A stretch of 64,000 nt of DNA. Origin: an uncultured Clostridia bacterium (GTDB taxonomy: Bacteria; Bacillota; Clostridia; Oscillospirales; Acutalibacteraceae). How positions within the stretch are numbered: position 1 is the stretch's first letter; each line of letters begins with the position of its first letter. The notes under the pieces are model-generated. The model was not told where the DNA came from. It saw only the letters and a program-made list of their open reading frames with translations, and did not search any database. The DNA lies in assembly GCA_947623505.1 (NCBI GenBank), contig CANQGT010000001.1, forward strand, positions 186,001-250,000. The letters are read 5' to 3'. The position numbers were made by a program, and so were the translations under genes. Below, in pieces: positions 59,736 to 64,000 of the stretch.

Positions 59736-60818
59736 ATGTCAACAATCAGCTTATGTATGATAGTTAAAAATGAGGAAAAGGTGCTTGCGCGCTGCCTTGA
59801 CGGAATAAAATCGGCGGTTGACGAAATAATCATTACGGACACGGGCAGCACGGACAAAACGAAAGAAACGGCGCTGAAATATACCGATAAGGTTTTTGAT
59901 TATAAATGGAACGACGATTTTTCCGCCGCAAGGAATTTTTCGTTTTCAAAGGGAACGTGCGATTTTCTTATGTGGCTTGACGCGGACGATATAATTACGC
60001 CCGAAAACGCCGAAAAGCTGCTTGAGCTTAAAAACCGCCTTAACGGCGTTGACGCTGTTATGATGAAATACAATACGGCGTTTGACGAAAACGGCAGCCC
60101 TACCTTCTCTTATTACAGGGAGCGCCTTATACGAAGGAGCGCACCGCATAAATGGAGGGGCAGAGTTCACGAGGCGATAGAGTGTAAAGGTAATATACTT
60201 TACAGCGATATTTTTATAAATCACGCTTCGGTAAAAAAAGAATACGGAACAAGAAACCTTGATATATATGAAAAGCAGGCGGCAAGCGGAGAAAAAATGA
60301 AACCGAGGGACGTTTTTTATTATGCCCGCGAGCTTTATTATCACAAAAGATACGGCGAGGCGAAAGAAAAACTGCTTGTATTTTTAAACGATCCAAACGG
60401 CTGGACGGAAAACAAAATAGAGGCGTGCCGGATACTTTCGTACTGCTGCCGTGAAATGGGCGAACACGACAAAGCGGCCGAAGCCCTTTTTATGTCGTTC
60501 AAATATGATATGCCCCGCGCCGAGGTATGCTGCGATATAGGAAATCATTTTATGAACCTAAGCGATTTTGAAAAGGCGGCTTTTTGGTTTGAGCTTGCGC
60601 TTGACTGCCCGAAAAAATCCGAAAACGGAGGCTTTACCGAGCTTGACGCTTACGGCTTTTTACCCTGCATTCAGCTTTGCGTATGCTATGACAGGCTGAA
60701 AAACTATGCGAAAGCCGAAGAATACAACAACAGGGCGGGCGCAGCGAGACCAAATTCAAAAGCGTATCTGCACAACAGGGATTATTTCAATGACCTTCAC
60801 CAACGGGGGATATTCTGA
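59736..60818 (+). CDS. Family 2 glycosyltransferase with C-terminal TPR-like region
   Basis: A 360-residue cytoplasmic GT-A enzyme. The start shows SLCMIVKNEEKVLARCLDGI and DEIIITDTGSTDKTKE (nucleotide binding), then FLMWLDADD, the metal-binding DxD motif, and HKWRGRVHEAI. The C-terminal ~170 residues are helical repeats (YYHKRYGEAKEKLLVF, EHDKAAEALFMSF, DFEKAAFWFELAL) of TPR type. Such SunS-like transferases glycosylate peptides or proteins. The collagen-like Thr-rich protein gene starts 52 bp downstream, so it is a likely acceptor (inference). GGAG lies eight bases before the ATG. Confidence 0.87.
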   Translation: MSTISLCMIVKNEEKVLARCLDGIKSAVDEIIITDTGSTDKTKETALKYTDKVFDYKWNDDFSAARNFSFSKGTCDFLMWLDADDIITPENAEKLLELKNRLNGVDAVMMKYNTAFDENGSPTFSYYRERLIRRSAPHKWRGRVHEAIECKGNILYSDIFINHASVKKEYGTRNLDIYEKQAASGEKMKPRDVFYYARELYYHKRYGEAKEKLLVFLNDPNGWTENKIEACRILSYCCREMGEHDKAAEALFMSFKYDMPRAEVCCDIGNHFMNLSDFEKAAFWFELALDCPKKSENGGFTELDAYGFLPCIQLCVCYDRLKNYAKAEEYNNRAGAARPNSKAYLHNRDYFNDLHQRGIF

Positions 60819-60870
60819 ATAGATTGATATAGATGTGTTATGCATCTATTATTATAAAGGAGTGCAAATT

Positions 60871-62292
60871 ATGCGTTTGAATACAAATGTTTATAACGGC
60901 AACAGCAACTCGTGCGGGCAAAGCCCGAAAGAGGGCTGCGTAACTCAGGTTTACTGCTGCGGCGGCAACGGCGGCGGAGCTTCCGGAATTACCGGTCCAA
61001 CGGGGCCGACCGGACCGACAGGTCCAACAGGAACCACGGGAGCAACCGGAGCCGCCGGCCCAACGGGACCGACCGGACCTACCGGACCGACCGGCGCAAC
61101 AGGAGCCACGGGAGCTACAGGAGCCAACGGAGCCGCCGGCCCAACGGGAGCGACCGGCGTAACGGGTGCTACAGGCCCCGCAGGCGCTACCGGCGCTGTA
61201 GGAGCAACCGGAGCCAACGGAATAACGGGCCCGACAGGCCCGACCGGCGCAGCCGGAGCCGCGGGAGCGACAGGAGCCACCGGCCCGACAGGTGCAACGG
61301 GTGCGGCAGGCGCTACCGGAGCGACAGGCCCGACAGGTCCCACGGGCGCGACAGGCGCTGACGGTGCTCCCGGAGCAACGGGTCCGACAGGCCCGACGGG
61401 AGCGGACGGCGTAACCGGACCGACAGGGGCGGTAGGCCCCACGGGCGCGGACGGACTTATCGGCCTTACCGGAGCGACAGGAGCCACAGGCGCAACCGGC
61501 GCAACGGGCGCGGCCGGAGCGGACGGCGCTACAGGCCCAACAGGTCCCACAGGCGCGACAGGCGCTGACGGTGCTCCCGGAGCAACGGGTCCGACAGGCC
61601 CGACGGGAGCGGACGGCGTAACCGGACCGACAGGCCCCACGGGAGCAACGGGTGCGGACGGTCTTATCGGCCTTACCGGAGCGACAGGAGCCACGGGCGC
61701 AACCGGCGCGGACGGCGCGGACGGCGCTACCGGACCGACAGGTCCCACGGGCGCGACGGGCGCTACAGGCCCCGCAGGTGCTACCGGACCGATAGGCCCG
61801 ACAGGTCCCACGGGCGCGACGGGTGCGACAGGCGCAACGGGTGCAACCGGTCCGACAGGACCCGAGGAAACCGGACTTGCGGCATACGGCGGACTTTACA
61901 ACAACGCCCCGCAGACGGTTGCCCTTACCGAATCCACACCGGCCGAAATTCCTCTTGCAACCGCTATGCCCCTTAACGGAATGACCGACACAACCCCCAA
62001 CGCCATAACCGTAACCGAAACGGGCAACTATGAAATTTCTTATGCCGTTACCGCTTCCGCGCCGTCGGACACCACGCTTACGCTTTCCGTTCGCAGAAAC
62101 GGCGAGGCTCTGCCCGAAGCGACAAACGTGCGCGCGTTGACGGCGGATACCCCCGCATTGTTCAGCGGCAGTATCATCGTTGCGCTTGACGCGGACGATA
62201 CGATTGATTTGGCCTTTTCCGATACCGAGGCGCTTGACGTGACCTTGGGCGACGGAACCAACGCGGTGCTTACGGTCAAAGAGCTTGACTGA
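60871..62292 (+). CDS. BclA-like collagen-repeat protein (spore surface candidate)
   Basis: A 473-residue protein. The ~38-residue N-terminal region is Cys/Gly-rich (ending [10 protein letters not shown]) and has no signal peptide, as in exosporium proteins. About 97 Gly-X-Thr/Asp/Pro triplets (GPT, GAT, GAD; residues 39-332) form a collagen-like stalk in which every third position Thr is a potential O-glycosylation site. The C-terminal ~135 residues ([20 protein letters not shown] ... VLTVKELD) look like the BclA-type jelly-roll trimer domain. AAGGAG precedes the ATG by eight bases. Two ~105-base blocks at 61330 and 61540 are nearly identical at DNA level, a likely site of length variation. 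Confidence 0.88.
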   Translation: MRLNTNVYNGNSNSCGQSPKEGCVTQVYCCGGNGGGASGITGPTGPTGPTGPTGTTGATGAAGPTGPTGPTGPTGATGATGATGANGAAGPTGATGVTGATGPAGATGAVGATGANGITGPTGPTGAAGAAGATGATGPTGATGAAGATGATGPTGPTGATGADGAPGATGPTGPTGADGVTGPTGAVGPTGADGLIGLTGATGATGATGATGAAGADGATGPTGPTGATGADGAPGATGPTGPTGADGVTGPTGPTGATGADGLIGLTGATGATGATGADGADGATGPTGPTGATGATGPAGATGPIGPTGPTGATGATGATGATGPTGPEETGLAAYGGLYNNAPQTVALTESTPAEIPLATAMPLNGMTDTTPNAITVTETGNYEISYAVTASAPSDTTLTLSVRRNGEALPEATNVRALTADTPALFSGSIIVALDADDTIDLAFSDTEALDVTLGDGTNAVLTVKELD

Positions 62293-62327
62293 TCAATAAA
62301 AAAGGCTGTAAAAAAACAGCCAAAATA

Positions 62328-62668
62328 AAAGCCGGGATTCACTGAAAAGTGAGCCCCGGTCAGCATGTAGAAATCTGTTTCCCTGACTTTTTCTACACGC
62401 CGGCAGACTTCGAGAAACGGAACTGAATTCGCCTTTCGGCAATTCGTCGGCGTACATAGGTACGGTAGAGTTGCCGAAAGGTGAAAGCGCCGAAAGCCGC
62501 TTGAATTCGATATTCAAGCGGCTTTCTCATTGCAGTTGTTATTAAAAATTATACAGACTGAATTTTTGTAGGTGATACCGATAACGCAAGCATATTTATT
62601 TTCTCGGCGCGGTTCAGACCGCTTTATCGACAGTCTGGAGCCATCCTTTCGGATGGCTTTTGTTTTTG
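62328..62668 (-). repeat. Dispersed hairpin-rich element, copy 2 (inverted)
   Basis: Reverse complement of the element at 39683-40009 over about 290 bases, from tgtagaaa...ttctaca near 62365 to gaccgctttatcgacagtctgg near 62637. The loop of the tgtagaaa hairpin is in opposite orientation between copies. A ccggg-type stem bounds it at 62328-62358 and agccatccttt/aggatggct with T-rich tail at 62639-62668. This fills the gap between the collagen-like and pyrophosphatase-like genes; no coding sequence is supported. Confidence 0.85.
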
Positions 62669-62688
62669 CTGCCGTTTAAAATCGGAAA

Positions 62689-63036
62689 CTATCTGCGAAT
62701 CAATATACCTTTCATAAATTCCTTTTCATTATGCGTTTCATAAACTATGGCTTTTTCATCTTCTGTGCAGCCTATCAATATTTTTATCTCGGAATCCCGT
62801 TTTAAAAGATCTACGATACACATAACGGCGTCGACTTTCTTTTCTCCGATCCCGACCCATACATCTATCCCTTCCCCGTCCATGGAAGACGAGTTTTTCA
62901 GATATCCGTAATCCACCCGATAAACTAAATCGGGAAAATTCGGGTGCGCCGTTCCTTTCGGTCTGTCTATCACGATTTCCGAGTTGCTTACCAAATTGTC
63001 CAGCGCTTCCCAAAATTCAATGTTGTAATTATCCAT
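62689..63036 (-). CDS. Truncated inorganic pyrophosphatase-like protein
   Basis: A 115-residue protein starting MDNYNIEFWEALDNLV. IDRPKGTAHPNFPDLVYRVD and YGYLKNSSSMDGEGIDVWVG align with the core of family I pyrophosphatases (K-G-x..., Y-P-x-x-Y-G-Y and D-G-D-x-x-D). The middle aspartate of the D-G-D-P-x-D motif is changed (DGEGID), and the protein is much shorter than the ~175 residues of active enzymes. It may be a degenerate hydrolase or a binding protein. ATTATC-type spacing with GGGAGG seven bases upstream supports the ATG at 63036. Confidence 0.72.
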   Translation of the reverse strand: MDNYNIEFWEALDNLVSNSEIVIDRPKGTAHPNFPDLVYRVDYGYLKNSSSMDGEGIDVWVGIGEKKVDAVMCIVDLLKRDSEIKILIGCTEDEKAIVYETHNEKEFMKGILIRR

Positions 63037-63115
63037 AATTATCCTCCCTTGAATTTTGATTTGTTAAACGGCTGTAATTTTATCATAAGCTTGAGGCGTG
63101 ACATCCGCGCTTAAA

Positions 63116-63634
63116 TCATATTTTTATATGCTCTTTAAGAACGGGCAGAAGCTTTTTGGACATTAAAAGAATTACCGCGAACTGAACGGCGCTCATCGCG
63201 CAGGTCTGCGCGAGCCTTGTCACGAACAGCGGCCAAAACGGACTTCCGTACAAAAACGAAATAAAAAAAGTGTCTACGCATTGGCTCAAAATCACCTTCG
63301 AGGCAAGCACGGAAACGGCAACGCGCCATACCGAAGCGTCTTTATTGCGCAAAAGCACGCCGAAAATAACGCCGGTTAAGAACGCCGTGGCCGTAAAGCC
63401 GGGAAAATACTCGCCCACGGGAAACAGAAACGCCGTTATAACATCGCCAATCGCGCCCACAAGACCGCCCGCGACAGGGCCGTACAAAATCGCCGCCGCG
63501 ACTATCGGTATAAAGCTGAAGCCTATTTTCAGATTCCAAGTGTGAACGGTAAGACCGGGAAGAGCGAGCACGACCTCTGCCGCTACCAAAAGCCCCAAAA
63601 CGCAAACATACTTTAAATCAACTTTTGTTTTCAA
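63116..63634 (-). CDS. folT: Folate ECF transporter S component FolT
   Basis: A 172-residue membrane protein with five to six helices (YVCVLGLLVAAEVVLALPGL, KIGFSFIPIVAAAILYGPVA, AGGLVGAIGDVITAFLFPVG, FPGFTATAFLTGVIFGVLL). These have the FolT/ECF-S pattern for binding the shared EcfAA'T module. The start is taken as TTG at 63634, since AAAGGAG lies 8 bases upstream and no ATG with a site exists. A tetrahydrofolate riboswitch precedes it, confirming the substrate. Confidence 0.9.
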   Translation of the reverse strand: MKTKVDLKYVCVLGLLVAAEVVLALPGLTVHTWNLKIGFSFIPIVAAAILYGPVAGGLVGAIGDVITAFLFPVGEYFPGFTATAFLTGVIFGVLLRNKDASVWRVAVSVLASKVILSQCVDTFFISFLYGSPFWPLFVTRLAQTCAMSAVQFAVILLMSKKLLPVLKEHIKI

Positions 63635-63718
63635 TGGTTTTCTCCTTTCTTCCGCAGCAAAACGGATCAAATTTGTCGATCACAAATGCTGCCGCCGAAA
63701 GGCAAAACCTATAATGCA

Positions 63719-63825
63719 ACAGCGGGATGCGGATCCGATATCGTAAAGCCCTTTTCATCGGCTTTTTCGTTCACACGACAACTCCCCGTTCGCGTGACAC
63801 TTGACGCATCTGATCCTACTCTGCT
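63719..63825 (-). promoter_or_regulatory. Tetrahydrofolate (THF) riboswitch
   Basis: On the minus strand gcagagtaggatcagatgcg, tcaagtgtcacgcgaac, ggggagttgtcgtgtgaacg and the 3' arm ggatccgcatcccgctg match the conserved segments of class I THF aptamers in order (gagtag, aagtgt, gggaNttgtc, acgaa, gcatcc-gct). It lies ~85 bases before the folT start; downstream pairing near gctgcggaagaaaggag may mask the ribosome binding site. Confidence 0.85.
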
Positions 63826-63843
63826 TTCATTATCGACTTGAAT

Positions 63844-63872
63844 ATTTTATCACACCCCGCCGCCATATGCAA
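63844..63872 (-). promoter_or_regulatory. Promoter of folT
   Basis: TTGCAT (63872-63867) and TAAAAT (63849-63844), spacer 17, about 20 bases upstream of the THF aptamer. Confidence 0.7.
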
Positions 63873-63935
63873 CATAAATAAATATTTATATCCTACATTC
63901 CTAAAAGTTTTTTCTTCTATATAATTGGGACTTAT

Positions 63936-63963
63936 AGATGAGCCGGTTATCAATGATAACCGG
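63936..63963. other. Hairpin followed by cagactgtc at the right edge
   Basis: gagccggttatc / gataaccggctc forms a perfect stem and is followed by accagactgtc, resembling the left border of the dispersed element at 39683-39720 (hairpin then cagactgtc). It may be the start of a further copy cut by the window end. The rest of 63873-64000 holds no gene. Confidence 0.4.
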
Positions 63964-64000
63964 CTCACCAGACTGTCAAAAAAGGCTATACAAAGGCCCT

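Noticed and set aside
60951-61811. Proline/alanine/valine-rich minus-strand frame
   Set aside because: It is the antisense of the collagen-like triplets (GPT/GAT read as GPV/APV); there is no start signal.
60985-61866. Tandem short repeats considered as a CRISPR or satellite array
   Set aside because: Period is 9 bases within an open Gly-X-Thr frame; there are no unique spacers, so it is coding collagen-like sequence.

Overview
The window looks like a chromosomal segment of a spore-forming, probably gut-dwelling member of the Clostridia (Oscillospiraceae/Ruminococcaceae-like), with moderate GC and typical Firmicutes GGAGG or GAGGTGAT ribosome binding sites. The evidence is spoVT, a BclA-type collagen-like spore-surface protein, NfnAB, a class A RNase P RNA, an SPXTG sortase signal of the clostridial type, a Prp-processed L27, ECF FolT under a THF riboswitch, and several plant-glycan glycosidases. 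No prophage, transposase, CRISPR array or rRNA operon was seen.

Layout. 1-8.1 kb (mostly minus): partial GNAT, tRNA-Ala, DUF1287 protein, nfnA-nfnB, a GNAT, a methyltransferase behind a leader peptide and terminator, then GH51 arabinofuranosidase with a PHP protein. 8.2-12.1 kb: spoVT, a short orphan RNA gene, a PurF-like protein without its glutaminase cysteine, and a beta-helix cell-surface protein. 12.3-20.4 kb: tRNAs, palindromic repeats, and a 2187-residue surface protein of about 26 CxxC modules whose promoter spacer contains a run of nine G. 20.4-23 kb: asnB and a small Ser/Thr kinase. 23.4-28 kb: an AT-rich accessory patch with gene remnants, a PD-(D/E)XK protein, a metallophosphoesterase and small secreted proteins. 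28.2-30.5 kb: class II aldolase, iolC-like kinase and rnpB. 30.6-35.2 kb: LCP protein, Nudix, small-multidrug-export family protein and a GH27 alpha-galactosidase. 35.3-39.7 kb: a complete response regulator / ABC exporter / histidine kinase island of the bacitracin/lantibiotic-sensing type. 40-42 kb: deacetylase and ilvC. 42-47.4 kb: DUF815 ATPase and a response regulator-histidine kinase-HtrA operon. 47.4-51.4 kb: rplU-prp-rpmA, rpsO and pnp. 51.5-57 kb: lacZ, ATP-grasp and a metallo-beta-lactamase-fold protein. 57.4-59.5 kb: GNAT and a queuosine-salvage pair (radical SAM plus YhhQ) behind a terminator-type leader. 59.7-62.3 kb: glycosyltransferase and collagen-like protein. 62.6-64 kb: pyrophosphatase-like protein and folT with a THF riboswitch.

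Common themes are extracellular glycan use (GH51, GH27, GH2), cell-surface variation and decoration, envelope-stress or antibiotic sensing (two two-component systems, plus the leader-attenuated methyltransferase), and cofactor salvage under RNA control (queuosine precursor, folate). Three families of dispersed, hairpin-rich, non-coding repeats occur between genes. The most notable signals are the poly-G tract inside the promoter of the giant surface protein, the leader-peptide/terminator arrangement before the methyltransferase, the riboswitch-like leader before the radical SAM/YhhQ pair, and a short promoter-to-terminator RNA gene at about 8990-9081. All functional calls come from reading the sequence; no database search was run.
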